Shown here: piece by piece, positions 17,953 to 25,897 of the stretch
Numbering within the stretch: the stretch's first letter is position 1
How the letters are laid out: every line of letters starts with the position of its first letter
NCBI GenBank assembly: GCA_022825505.1
Contig: JAJDWR010000021.1
Coordinates: forward strand, 34,573-98,572
From: Gammaproteobacteria bacterium
GTDB taxonomy: Bacteria > Pseudomonadota > Gammaproteobacteria > Steroidobacterales > Rariloculaceae
DNA length: 64,000 nucleotides
Reading direction: 5' to 3'
Position numbers and translations under genes: made by a program
The notes under the pieces: model-generated
Database searches by the model: none
What the model was told of the DNA's origin: nothing
Seen by the model: the letters and a program-made list of their open reading frames with translations, nothing else

Positions 17953-20035
17953 CCGCACCGATAGCCGCAGTTCCGCCCTGGCAAGACCGGTCGGCGCGCT
18001 CCGGGGCGTCGGCCCGCGACTCGCCGAACGGTTGTCGCGCCTCGGGGTAGAGCGGATCGCGGACCTTCTCTGTCTGCTGCCGCTGCGTTACGAGGATCGA
18101 ACCCGGATCAGGCCCCTGGGCGGACTGATGCCCGGCGAGAAGGTGCTCATCGAGGGCGAACTGGAACTCGCCGAGGTGGCTTACCGGCGCCGCCGTTCCC
18201 TCCTGTGCCGGGTTGCCGACGGCACCGGCGCGATCACCCTGCGTTTCTTCCACTTCAACCGCGTTCAGCAACAGCAACTGGTACGCGGCGCTCATGTGCG
18301 CTGTTTCGGAGAGGTCCGCAACGGGCCGACGGGCCTGGAAATGATTCACCCGGAGTACCGCGTCATCGGCGCCGAGCCGGAACCGCCGGGCACCGCTCTG
18401 ACCCCCATCTATCCGACCACCGAAGGGCTGCACCAGCAGCGCCTGCGCCGATTCATCCAGCAGGCCATGGCGGTTATGGAGAAGACCGACAGCGTCGACT
18501 ACCTGCACGACCGGCTGCCGGAGGGCTACCCGGAATTCGCCGAGTCGATCCGTTTCCTGCACGGCCCGCCCCAGGGCACAGACATCGAGCCGTTGCTGGC
18601 CGGCGCCCATCCCTGCCAGAGGCGCCTCGCCCTGGAAGAGCTGGTGGCGCACAGGCTGAGCCTGCAGCGGCTCAACCTGGGGCGTCGCCGCGAGCACGCG
18701 GTCATGCTGAAGGATGAGCGCCGATTGATTGCGGCGTTCAAGTCGCAACTGCCGTTTCGACTGACACGGGCCCAGCAGGCAGCGCTGAACGAGATTCTGG
18801 CGGACCTGGCAACCGCCTCGCCCATGCACCGCCTGCTTCAGGGGGATGTGGGGTCCGGAAAAACGGTCGTTGCAGCCGCGTCGGCCCTTGCGGCAGCTTC
18901 GGCTGGTTATCAGACCGCCGTGATGGTGCCCACCGAACTGTTGGCCGAACAGCAACACAAGACGATCGCCGGCTGGCTGAGTCCCCTGGAAATTCAGGTC
19001 CGTCTGCTCACCGGCTCGGTCACCGGTTCCACGCGCAAGCAGGTTCTCGAAGAGACCGCATCAGGCCACGCCCAGGTCGTCGTCGGCACCCATGCCCTGT
19101 TCCAGCAGAGCGTCCGGTTCGCGAGGCTTGCGCTGATCATCGTCGACGAGCAGCATCGCTTCGGGGTCAATCAGCGGCTGGAACTGAAGCAGAAAGGCCG
19201 GAAGGGCCTGCTTTCGCCTCACCAGCTTGTGATGACGGCGACGCCCATCCCCCGAACCCTGACGATGACCGCCTACGCCGACCTGGACTGCTCGATCATC
19301 GACGAGTTGCCGCCGGGACGCCAGCCCGTAGGCACCGCGGTCATGCGGCAAAGCCGCCGCGCCGAACTGGTGCAGCGCGTTCGCGCCCACTGCGGCGGCG
19401 GGCGTCAGGCCTACTGGGTCTGTCCGCTCATCGAGGAGTCGGAGAATCTCGATTACCAGGCCGCCGCCGAAGTCGGCCGGGAACTGTCGGACGCCCTGCC
19501 AAACCTGAACGTGGGCCTGGTCCACGGAAAGATGTCGGCCAGCGAGAAGGATCGCGTCATGCGTGAATTCAATTCGGGCGGATTGCACGTTCTTGTGGCA
19601 ACCACCGTGGTGGAGGTCGGCGTGGACGTTCCCAATGCGAGCCTGATGGTGATCGAGAACGCAGAGCGCATGGGGCTCTCGCAACTGCACCAATTGCGCG
19701 GCCGGGTCGGCCGCGGGCGCGATGCCTCGCACTGCATCCTGCTCTACAAGCCGCCGCTCACCGACGTGGCCGAGGCGCGTCTGCGCGTACTGCGCGCCAC
19801 CAACGACGGATTTGCAATCGCGCAAAAGGATCTTGAGTTGCGGGGGCCGGGTGAGGTACTGGGTACACGTCAGACCGGGCTCATGCAACTCAGGGTGGCG
19901 GACATCGTCAGGGACGCCGACCTGCTGCCGGACGTCATCCGCATCTCGGATGAACTGCTGACCCGGTTTCCCCAGCGGGTCGATCCGTTGATCGGGCGCT
20001 GGACCCGCGGCAGTTCGGAGTACGCGAAGGTATGA
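17945..20035 (+). CDS. recG: ATP-dependent DNA helicase RecG
   Basis: RecG remodels stalled forks and Holliday junctions. The 696-aa frame starts with a TTG at 17945 inside the end of ridA; its N-terminus then lines up with E. coli RecG ([19 protein letters not shown]). The wedge domain comes first. The helicase motifs are [11 protein letters not shown], a DEQH box in [18 protein letters not shown], and QLRGRVGRG near the C-terminus. The non-ATG start and overlap suggest coupling to ridA. Confidence 0.95.
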   Translation: MSDRTDSRSSALARPVGALRGVGPRLAERLSRLGVERIADLLCLLPLRYEDRTRIRPLGGLMPGEKVLIEGELELAEVAYRRRRSLLCRVADGTGAITLRFFHFNRVQQQQLVRGAHVRCFGEVRNGPTGLEMIHPEYRVIGAEPEPPGTALTPIYPTTEGLHQQRLRRFIQQAMAVMEKTDSVDYLHDRLPEGYPEFAESIRFLHGPPQGTDIEPLLAGAHPCQRRLALEELVAHRLSLQRLNLGRRREHAVMLKDERRLIAAFKSQLPFRLTRAQQAALNEILADLATASPMHRLLQGDVGSGKTVVAAASALAAASAGYQTAVMVPTELLAEQQHKTIAGWLSPLEIQVRLLTGSVTGSTRKQVLEETASGHAQVVVGTHALFQQSVRFARLALIIVDEQHRFGVNQRLELKQKGRKGLLSPHQLVMTATPIPRTLTMTAYADLDCSIIDELPPGRQPVGTAVMRQSRRAELVQRVRAHCGGGRQAYWVCPLIEESENLDYQAAAEVGRELSDALPNLNVGLVHGKMSASEKDRVMREFNSGGLHVLVATTVVEVGVDVPNASLMVIENAERMGLSQLHQLRGRVGRGRDASHCILLYKPPLTDVAEARLRVLRATNDGFAIAQKDLELRGPGEVLGTRQTGLMQLRVADIVRDADLLPDVIRISDELLTRFPQRVDPLIGRWTRGSSEYAKV

Positions 20036-20898
20036 AAGTGTTGAGCCGTCTCGGAGCCTATGCCCGGCTGGTGCGGCTGCATCAGCCGGTGGGCATCTGG
20101 CTGCTGCTGTGGCCGACGCTCTGGGCGCTCTGGATTGCAGGCGAAGGGCGTCCCGATCAGCGCGTTTTCATCGTCTTCGTACTCGGCACCGTGGTGCTGC
20201 GTTCCGCAGGCTGCATCATCAACGACTACGCCGACCGCAAGATCGACGCCCACGTCTGGCGGACAAAGGACCGGCCATTGGCCACCGGAGAGGTCTCGGT
20301 CCCCGAAGCGCTGACGCTGTTCGTCGTCCTGATGCTCGTTGGCCTTGGCCTGGTGCTGACCATGAACCGGCTCACGGTGATGCTGGCGGTGATCGGCGCG
20401 TTCATCACCATCCTCTATCCGTTCACAAAGCGCTTCATCTCCTTTCCCCAGTTGGTGCTCGGAATTGCCTTTTCCTGGGGCGTCCCCATGGCGTTCGCGG
20501 CCCAGCTTGGCACAGTGCCGACGGTCGGCTGGGCTCTGTTCGCCATGACCATCGCCTGGGGTGTGATCTACGACACCGAATACGCCATGGCGGACCGGGT
20601 CGACGATCTCAAGATCGGTGTCAGGTCCGTGGCCATTCTGCTTGGCGACATGGACCGGCTTTTCGTCGGGGTCATGCAGATCCTGTTCCTCACGGCGCTC
20701 GTTCTGATCGGTCAGAGCGTGGGCAGGGGCGCCTGGTTCTTCGCCGGCACTGTCCTCGCCGCGCTGATCTTCGTGTATCAGCAGTTCCTGATTCGGGACA
20801 GGGATTCCGCGCTCTGCTTCACGGCGTTCCGCAACAACGCGATATTCGGGGCTTATGTGTTCGCCTCGATCATGCTCGACTACCACTTCGAGGCTTAG
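20032..20898 (+). CDS. ubiA: 4-hydroxybenzoate polyprenyltransferase
   Basis: This inner-membrane enzyme prenylates 4-hydroxybenzoate in ubiquinone synthesis. The 288-aa protein has eight or so TM helices and both Asp-rich prenyl-diphosphate motifs: NDYADRKID (about residues 63-71) and DTEYAMADRVDD (about 182-193). It starts inside the stop of recG (ATGA overlap), so it is the last gene of the rpoZ-spoT-ridA-recG-ubiA run. Confidence 0.95.
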   Translation: MKVLSRLGAYARLVRLHQPVGIWLLLWPTLWALWIAGEGRPDQRVFIVFVLGTVVLRSAGCIINDYADRKIDAHVWRTKDRPLATGEVSVPEALTLFVVLMLVGLGLVLTMNRLTVMLAVIGAFITILYPFTKRFISFPQLVLGIAFSWGVPMAFAAQLGTVPTVGWALFAMTIAWGVIYDTEYAMADRVDDLKIGVRSVAILLGDMDRLFVGVMQILFLTALVLIGQSVGRGAWFFAGTVLAALIFVYQQFLIRDRDSALCFTAFRNNAIFGAYVFASIMLDYHFEA

Positions 20899-20966
20899 CG
20901 GCCATGCTAATCTTCAGGTGAAGGCGGTTCGTGCGGGCTCCCCCGGAAACCCGCTGAGAGGTGAAC

Positions 20967-22040
20967 ATGAAACGGCGACTCGCGATGTTGGCCCTGGTGG
21001 CGGTAACCACGCCGGTGGTGGCACAGTGGCTGACGCTGCCCACGCCGGGTGTCCCGCGCACGGCGGCCGGCGCGCCCGATTTGTCGGCGCCCGCGCCGCG
21101 TGCTGGGGACGGCAACCCCGATCTGTCGGGCCTGTGGTACCCCGTCGACGTGACGGGTAGCCTGCTGGACCCGGCCAACGCCCAGCAGTGGGCGCGCCTG
21201 TTGATGGCTGAACGCGAGGCCCGCTTCCTGCAGGACGCTCCCCGCTTCCGTTGCCTGCCCAGCGGGCCGGGATTCATCACCCTGTCCGGCAGCAACTTCG
21301 GGACGCGCAGAATCGTGCAGCATCCCAACCTCATCGCCATCCTGAACGCCGACCTGACCTACCGGCAGATCTTCATGGACGGCCGGGAGCTTGAACCGGA
21401 CCCCTACCCGATCTGGACGGGCTACTCCGTCGGCCGCTGGGAGGGCGACACACTGGTGGTCGAGAGCAACGGCTACAACGACAGCACATGGCTGCACGCC
21501 CGCGGGCTGCCGCACTCCGATCGCCTGCGCATCACCGAGCGCTACCACCGTCCGGACTTCGGGCACCTGCAGATCGACGTGACATACGAAGATCCCGAAA
21601 CCTTCGATGAGCCGTTGCACGCGGTGGTCGACCTCACGTTCCGCGCCGATGACGAAATGCTCGAACTGGTGTGCAACGAGGCGAGCGAGGGGCAGAGTCA
21701 CTGGGGCGGCGATATCACCCAGGCCGATGACCGGGTCGTGGAAGTCGACCCGGACATCCTGGCCCGATACGTGGGTACCTACGAAGGCTACTGGCTGAGT
21801 TCCTGGACTACGATCGAAGTCACGCTGGAAGACGGCGCCCTGTTCCTGCTGAGAACACCGCCCTATGCGCGAAACGCCGCCAGCGGGAGCGAGAAGTCAC
21901 GGCTGGTTGCCCTGTCGGATACCGCATTCGAGTGCCTCTGCGGCCTCGGGTTCATCTTCACCGCCGAGGAAGGGCAGATGGCGACCGAAGTCGCGGAAGT
22001 CCACGTTTCCGGCGCATGGCCCTTCATCCGCGTGCCTTGA
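20967..22040 (+). CDS. Exported protein of unknown function (PDLSGxW family)
   Basis: The ATG at 20967 follows GAGAGG and gives 357 aa with a signal peptide (MLALVAVTTPVVA). The mature part contains NPDLSGLWYPVD, YRQIFMDGRELEPDPYP, GYSVGRWEGDTLVVESNGYN and LRITERYHRPDFGHLQID. I recognise this pattern from a group of uncharacterised exported proteins common in Acidobacteria and environmental proteobacteria. No catalytic motif is evident. The last 90 residues (YVGTYEGYW onward) look like a separate small beta domain. Confidence 0.7.
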   Translation: MKRRLAMLALVAVTTPVVAQWLTLPTPGVPRTAAGAPDLSAPAPRAGDGNPDLSGLWYPVDVTGSLLDPANAQQWARLLMAEREARFLQDAPRFRCLPSGPGFITLSGSNFGTRRIVQHPNLIAILNADLTYRQIFMDGRELEPDPYPIWTGYSVGRWEGDTLVVESNGYNDSTWLHARGLPHSDRLRITERYHRPDFGHLQIDVTYEDPETFDEPLHAVVDLTFRADDEMLELVCNEASEGQSHWGGDITQADDRVVEVDPDILARYVGTYEGYWLSSWTTIEVTLEDGALFLLRTPPYARNAASGSEKSRLVALSDTAFECLCGLGFIFTAEEGQMATEVAEVHVSGAWPFIRVP

Positions 22041-22139
22041 CGATTTTTTGGGCCGTGCTGCCGGAACAACCGCTACCCCGGATAGCGACCTGAACAAATC
22101 GCGCTACCCGCCTTCCGTCCGCTATCTTGCAGTGCCTAC

Positions 22140-22265
22140 CTACGATCTCGGACGGTCGTCGGTCTTGTTCCGATTCGGAGGGTGGTGTCGGAGGTAGGTA
22201 CCGTAGGCGAACAGGGCCAATGGCAACCCGACCATTGAAATTATCGCGATTACATCGACGCTCAT
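22140..22265 (-). CDS. Small single-span membrane protein (41 aa)
   Basis: The ATG at 22265 has a strong ribosome site (GGGGAGGA 7 nt upstream). The translation begins MSVDVIAIISMVGLPLALFA, one hydrophobic span, then a short hydrophilic tail rich in Arg, His and Pro. Its start overlaps the stop of the tiny frame at 22262-22333. No family is recognised. The pair resembles in layout the two small membrane frames at 25698-25999. Confidence 0.5.
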   Translation of the reverse strand: MSVDVIAIISMVGLPLALFAYGTYLRHHPPNRNKTDDRPRS

Positions 22266-22333
22266 GAACCTTCCTCCCCGGACTCGGTGACAACAAAATA
22301 GGCCATGAAGGCGCCTGCGTAGACAGCAAACAA
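22262..22333 (-). CDS. Possible 23-aa membrane peptide, coupled to downstream small gene
   Basis: A TTG at 22333 opens a frame reading MFAVYAGAFMAYFVVTESGE and ending 4 nt into the next small gene (ATGA overlap). The first 15 residues are hydrophobic. Alternatively translation begins at the ATG at 22306 (14 aa). It may simply be a leader frame carrying the next gene's ribosome site. Confidence 0.3.
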   Translation of the reverse strand: MFAVYAGAFMAYFVVTESGEEGS

Positions 22334-22334
22334 C

Positions 22335-22448
22335 CTATCTGGCCGAGGGCACCGGCAGGTCCTTGCCCTCACGCATCGTGGCGGCGATCAGCTCGCGGAG
22401 CAGATCCTTGGCCTCGTTCAGCGCCTCATCCCGGGTCGCGCCGTAAAC
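22335..22448 (-). pseudogene. HicB-like antitoxin remnant (C-terminal end only)
   Basis: The last 37 codons before the TAG at 22335-22337 read YGATRDEALNEAKDLLREL followed by an ending in PVPSAR. This resembles the C-terminus of HicB/UPF0150 antitoxins (GDTREEALxNAREAL...IPxPS). There is no start codon or N-terminal part: upstream the frame runs into the end of the neighbouring 74-aa gene out of phase. No HicA toxin is nearby. It is best read as a decayed remnant. Confidence 0.5.
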
Positions 22449-22672
22449 TAGGCAGCTTTGCCGACGATTGCCTCGCGGAGTCCCTCAAGGAGACCTTCGA
22501 GATGGGCCATGCGCTCGCGGAGCGCGGCGAATTCCTGCCCGGACTGCTCGCGGAAGGCGATGAGTTCCCGGCGTGTTTCAGCCGCGGCCCGCTGGCCGCT
22601 TGGAATCAGGCCCGCCAAGCTGACCGCGACACCTATGATTGTGCCGATAATTGTATATGTTTCAATCGTCAT
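22448..22672 (-). CDS. Small membrane protein with C-terminal coiled coil (74 aa)
   Basis: From the ATG at 22672 the protein has one TM span (TIIGTIIGVAVSLAGLI). A charged helical part follows, containing FAALRERMAHLEGLLEGLRE and predicted to form a coiled coil. Such short TM-plus-coil proteins are frequent next to toxin-antitoxin remnants in environmental genomes, with unknown role. A longer frame to 22759 is not needed. Confidence 0.6.
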   Translation of the reverse strand: MTIETYTIIGTIIGVAVSLAGLIPSGQRAAAETRRELIAFREQSGQEFAALRERMAHLEGLLEGLREAIVGKAA

Positions 22673-22919
22673 GGCCTGGTTACAGTCTATGCCGCCTTCC
22701 GCTCCTCGAACCGCCAGATAGCGATAAGCGAACATTAGCACGCCGCTAACCCTAAACAATACGCGCGAATCTGGACATTTTGGCGAGATTCACCCTGCTC
22801 ACCCGCCCGTATTTCTCGAACAGCGCGCATGCTAGCCTATTGTAAACACCATCAGGTTCGCTCGCGTGCGCGGCGGTACGGCACCGCTGTCGGTCACGGA
22901 AAGCCATTGAGGAAGATTG

Positions 22920-23387
22920 ATGACGGCACACATGTACAAGGCGAAGCTGACCTGGACCGGCAACCTCGGCGAGGGTACGAGCGGCTACAAGGCTTACACG
23001 CGAGACTACGACGTGGCGTTCGAAGGCAAACCGGTCATCAAGGGTTCGTCAGACCCGAACTATTTCGGCGACGCCACCCGCCACAATCCCGAGGACATGC
23101 TGCTGGCCGCTCTCTCTGCCTGCCACATGCTGTGGTACCTGCACCTGTGCGCCGTCAACCGGATCGTGATTACGGACTACGAGGACCGCGCGGAGGGCGT
23201 GATGGAAATTTCGCGCGACGGGTCGGGACTGTTTACGGGGGTTACGCTGAGACCGCAGGTCATAATTGCGGCGGGAAGCGATGCGGCCAAGGCGGAAGGG
23301 CTGCACAAGCGCGCCGGGGAGCTGTGCAATATTGCCAGGTCGGTCAGTTTTCCCGTGAGGCATGAGGCGGTGGTGACGCTCGGCTGA
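22920..23387 (+). CDS. OsmC family (peroxiredoxin-like) protein
   Basis: The 155-aa protein starts at the ATG at 22920 behind GAGGAAG. OsmC/Ohr proteins reduce organic hydroperoxides with two cysteines; here Cys68 (LAALSACHM) and Cys136 (RAGELCNIA) are in the matching places. HNPEDMLLAALSACH is the family motif. It is closer to the OsmC/YhfA branch that takes small redox partners than to Ohr. It stands alone, with no peroxide regulator beside it. Confidence 0.88.
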   Translation: MTAHMYKAKLTWTGNLGEGTSGYKAYTRDYDVAFEGKPVIKGSSDPNYFGDATRHNPEDMLLAALSACHMLWYLHLCAVNRIVITDYEDRAEGVMEISRDGSGLFTGVTLRPQVIIAAGSDAAKAEGLHKRAGELCNIARSVSFPVRHEAVVTLG

Positions 23388-23466
23388 CCGTCGTCTCCGC
23401 CACCTTAAGGCGCTGTCCAAAAAATGGGAGAAGTGGTATTTGCGCTGATGAGAGGACCATACGAGG

Positions 23467-23526
23467 ATGGCGAAGCGACGCAATTTTTTACCTGATTTCA
23501 AGGTCTGGGTGGCCTTGGCGGTATAG
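23467..23526 (+). pseudogene. IS3-family transposase OrfA remnant
   Basis: An ATG at 23467 opens a 19-codon frame, MAKRRNFLPDFKVWVALAV, ending in TAG. It closely follows the N-terminus of IS3-type OrfA proteins (MAKRRNFSxEFKxxVALEAL). The rest of the transposase is absent. The 60 nt upstream may be the left end of the element. It marks past insertion in this accessory zone. Confidence 0.5.
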
Positions 23527-23534
23527 CCGTTGCC

Positions 23535-23846
23535 TCAAGGCTCATCCGCCGCCGGAAGCCGCAGCAGTCTTTCGCTTCGCCACACCCGAACGATCCGTAC
23601 TGTGGACTCTTCTCTTCGATACACGATTCGAAACGGCGGATGAATGAGTTCCCTCAGCGTGTCTTGACCAAACTCCGGCACGATTCGACCCATCTCGGGG
23701 TGTTCGGCCAGGCGTTCAATCCGCGTCAGGATTTCAAGGAGGAAGCGGGTACCAGTCTCGGGAACGCCTTGTTCCGAGTACCAGTCTTTAATGTCCCTGA
23801 GGTCCTCCAGCGCGGATTCCGCAATCCGGACGCTGCTTCGGGGCAT
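23535..23846 (-). CDS. ParE/RelE superfamily toxin
   Basis: This 103-aa protein matches type II toxins of the ParE branch: VRIAESALEDLRDIKDWY at the N-terminus, RIERLAEHPEMGRIVPEF in the middle and RELIHPPFRIVYRREESTVRI at the C-terminus. ParE toxins poison DNA gyrase; RelE toxins cleave mRNA; sequence alone suggests ParE. It starts 3 nt after the antitoxin gene, so the two form one operon with the antitoxin first. Confidence 0.88.
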   Translation of the reverse strand: MPRSSVRIAESALEDLRDIKDWYSEQGVPETGTRFLLEILTRIERLAEHPEMGRIVPEFGQDTLRELIHPPFRIVYRREESTVRIVRVWRSERLLRLPAADEP

Positions 23847-23849
23847 TGG

Positions 23850-24119
23850 CTAAATCAGGCCAAGGCGGCTTCGGGCTTCGGTCAGACTCACGTCGCGGCC
23901 GGACTCCAGATCGTTGATGCCCTCCACGACGGCGCGCATGAATTCGCGTTCTTCCTGGGTGTTCTCGTATTCCGAGAGGGATTGAACGACCGCAACGCCA
24001 CGTCCCCGGCTCGTCAGCAACAGGGGGCGGCCCGCTTCCACCGCGTGCCTTACCACGCGGCCGGGGTTTTTCTTCAAGTCGCCGAGGGGCACAACATCCG
24101 TGGAGAAACGAATTGTCAT
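23850..24119 (-). CDS. Phd/YefM family antitoxin
   Basis: The ATG at 24119 gives 89 aa. The N-terminal DNA-binding part reads STDVVPLGDLKKNPGRVVRH and PLLLTSRGRGVAVV, typical of Phd/YefM folds; the C-terminal third is the acidic toxin-binding region (YENTQEEREFM...ESGRDVSLTEA). It should neutralise the ParE-like toxin 3 nt downstream and repress the operon, probably through the dyad that covers its own start codon. Confidence 0.88.
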   Translation of the reverse strand: MTIRFSTDVVPLGDLKKNPGRVVRHAVEAGRPLLLTSRGRGVAVVQSLSEYENTQEEREFMRAVVEGINDLESGRDVSLTEARSRLGLI

Positions 24120-24126
24120 CTGACAA
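24113..24126. promoter_or_regulatory. Palindrome over the antitoxin start codon (likely operator)
   Basis: TTGTCA and TGACAA are perfect 6-bp arms around 2 nt. The antitoxin ATG lies inside the dyad. A possible -10 (TATTAT/TATAAG) lies about 30 nt upstream. Autoregulation by Phd-type antitoxins through short dyads is known for the family. Confidence 0.5.
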
Positions 24127-24243
24127 CTAACCAGTGCTGATAAGTGGTCCTTATAATAACACCGGTTGACGGACCCATCACGCATTTGCCTTTCGACTTG
24201 GCAGCGCTGGCCGGATACGGCAGCGAATTCTGGCCGTGTAAAC

Positions 24244-24251
24244 CTTACTTT
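24244..24251. repeat. Target-site duplication, left copy
   Basis: CTTACTTT directly abuts the left terminal inverted repeat and recurs at 25585-25592 directly beyond the right one, in the same orientation. With the C before each copy the match extends to 9 bp. Confidence 0.75.
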
Positions 24252-24274
24252 GGGACTTATATGCCAAAGTGACC
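24252..24274 (+). repeat. Left terminal inverted repeat
   Basis: The repeat begins GGGACTTATATGCC and ends AAAGTGACC. It pairs with 25562-25584, with mismatches at repeat positions 4 and 12. The tnpB stop codon is only 4 nt inside it. Confidence 0.8.
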
Positions 24275-24278
24275 TCCG

Positions 24279-25487
24279 TCAGGCGGCCAGTTGGTGAGAT
24301 TGACGTTTCACAGGCCGGGTAATCCCGCCGCCTCCGCGTCCAGCCGCCCCAGTCCCCAGGGCCATGATACTGAGCGCCGCGTTGATGTCGGCGTTCGCCT
24401 CGTGTCCGCAATGGACACAGTGAAATTCGGATTGGGTTTTGCGGCTGCGTTTATCCACGGCACCGCACTCGTTGCACGTCTGAGACGTATACGCCGGACG
24501 GACCGACACGACGTTCGCGGCCTTGTAGTCGAGCATCCGGAAAAGTTGCGCCCAGCCGGTTGCCAATATCTCTCGATTCAGCCCGGCCTTTTGCCGGACG
24601 TTCGTGCCTGGTGCTTCAGCCGATCCTATCGCCGAGCGCGTCATGCCTCTCACGTTCAGTTCCTCGACGACTACCGTACCGGCAGCGTCGGCGATCTCGC
24701 GACTCACGCAATGCGCGAAGTTATGGCGAATCTGAGCGATCCTGCGAGCGGCCTTGGCCGCCCGGCGCTTGGCAATGGCTCTACGCCTCGATCCGCGCTT
24801 GCGACGTGCCACGACTCGCTGGTAGCGTCTCCGCCGTACTTCGAGCCGAGATACGTCCGGCATCCCAAATATCCGCCCGTCGCTGACCGCGACCTGCCCG
24901 ACGTTCATATCCACGCCGATAGCGGTTCCGTCGTCGTCTCTCTCGATCTCGCCCACGTCATAGAACACGACGCAATACCATTTGCCGAGTTCTCTCTTGA
25001 CGACCGCCCGAATCGGCTTGCAACCGGAATGGGGATTGCCTCCGTTTCGCGTGAGCTTTACCCAACCGATCTTCGGAACGCGCAGCCAACCGTTTTCGGT
25101 GATCCCCTCGTCGCCGGGAATCGTGAACGAGTCGTTTCCCAACCGAGCCTTGAACCGGGGGAAACCGCCGTGCGCGAACGCCCGCTTCCAGGCGTCGGCC
25201 TGATATTTGAGCGCATAGCGAACCGGCGCATACGGAAGCGCTTGAAGCCATGGCGTCTCACGCCTCAGCTTCGTGAACTCCACGCCGAGCGACTGAAACG
25301 TGAGAGACGGCTTTCGGCGGCTATTCGGATACTTCCGGTGGAGCGCATATTCGCGCTTGTTCCTGGCGAGAAAATGATTCCACACGTACCGGCACGCTCC
25401 CGCCGTGCGGGCCAGCATCAAATGCTTATCCCGCGACCCCGGATGCAACCGGAAACGGACGGCTCGGAATTCGGTAGAATCGCTCAT
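24279..25487 (-). CDS. tnpB: TnpB RNA-guided nuclease
   Basis: The 402-aa protein is a complete TnpB, the ancestor class of Cas12. The N-terminal part (RFRLHPGSRDKHLM, YVWNHFL) is the wedge/REC region. The RuvC catalytic residues are Asp193 (GVDMNVG), Glu275 (VVVEELNVRGM) and Asp367 (HEANADINAA). The zinc-ribbon Cys are 338, 341, 357 and 360 (TCNECG, FHCVHCG). Nuclease activity should be intact. TnpB uses an omega RNA that overlaps its 3' end; here the stop is 27 nt from the element end. No TnpA is present. Confidence 0.95.
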   Translation of the reverse strand: MSDSTEFRAVRFRLHPGSRDKHLMLARTAGACRYVWNHFLARNKREYALHRKYPNSRRKPSLTFQSLGVEFTKLRRETPWLQALPYAPVRYALKYQADAWKRAFAHGGFPRFKARLGNDSFTIPGDEGITENGWLRVPKIGWVKLTRNGGNPHSGCKPIRAVVKRELGKWYCVVFYDVGEIERDDDGTAIGVDMNVGQVAVSDGRIFGMPDVSRLEVRRRRYQRVVARRKRGSRRRAIAKRRAAKAARRIAQIRHNFAHCVSREIADAAGTVVVEELNVRGMTRSAIGSAEAPGTNVRQKAGLNREILATGWAQLFRMLDYKAANVVSVRPAYTSQTCNECGAVDKRSRKTQSEFHCVHCGHEANADINAALSIMALGTGAAGRGGGGITRPVKRQSHQLAA

Positions 25488-25561
25488 GCGGTTGGCATCC
25501 TCAGTGCCATTCGGGGCGGCTGTTAGCGCAGCCGCTCACGCATTATATCACTAGGGGCTGC

Positions 25562-25584
25562 GGTCACTTTGGTATATAAGCCCC
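25562..25584 (-). repeat. Right terminal inverted repeat
   Basis: On the plus strand it begins GGTCACTTT and ends ATATAAGCCCC. It is the partner of 24252-24274. It lies 74 nt upstream of the tnpB start, leaving room for a promoter. Confidence 0.8.
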
Positions 25585-25592
25585 CTTACTTT
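25585..25592. repeat. Target-site duplication, right copy
   Basis: CTTACTTT, identical to 24244-24251. Confidence 0.75.
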
Positions 25593-25621
25593 CCAGCCGA
25601 ATACCCCAAATTCTCGGCTGG
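25593..25621. repeat. Hairpin just outside the tnpB element
   Basis: CCAGCCGA (25593-25600) and TCGGCTGG (25614-25621) form perfect 8-bp arms with a 13-nt loop, starting on the base after the target duplication. It could be part of the original target, for example a terminator, since some transposons prefer hairpins. Confidence 0.5.
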
Positions 25622-25697
25622 ATTTAATGGTAGGGTTCGCATGAAATGTTCTCATCGGTCATACAAGACGCAACCTGCGATCGCACCGGCGGTCCCG

Positions 25698-25895
25698 ATG
25701 AAATTGAAACGGTGGACAGTTCGCGGTGGTGACGTCGCCACCCAGTTCCTGCGCCAACTTGCGGTGGGCCTGATCACCGGCGGCGTGATTGGGTTAGCCT
25801 TCATGCCTCAGGAGCAAAATATTCTTGGAATCGTTCCGGTCAGTATCGGCATGTTCCTGGCACTGATCGGGCTGATTAAACGAAAAGCGGAATAG
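25698..25895 (+). CDS. Small two-span membrane protein (65 aa)
   Basis: From the ATG at 25698 the protein has a basic N-terminus (MKLKRWTVRGG) and two hydrophobic spans (LAVGLITGGVIGLAFM and ILGIVPVSIGMFLALIGLI), ending KRKAE. An earlier in-frame ATG at 25641 would add 19 polar residues. The family is not recognised. It is followed after 2 nt by another tiny membrane gene, suggesting a two-gene unit. Confidence 0.5.
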   Translation: MKLKRWTVRGGDVATQFLRQLAVGLITGGVIGLAFMPQEQNILGIVPVSIGMFLALIGLIKRKAE

Positions 25896-25897
25896 CC

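Larger units (their letters stand above)
24252..25584. mobile_element. tnpB-only mobile element with terminal inverted repeats and target duplication
   Basis: A 1333-bp unit is bounded by 23-bp inverted repeats matching at 21 of 23 positions, and flanked by an 8-bp direct repeat, CTTACTTT. Its only gene is tnpB. IS200/IS605 and IS607 elements, the usual carriers of tnpB, have no such inverted repeats and make no target duplication. This looks instead like a non-autonomous DDE-type transposon carrying tnpB as cargo. An 8-bp duplication would fit families such as IS1595, ISL3 or IS66. No transposase for it lies in the window. Confidence 0.75.
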
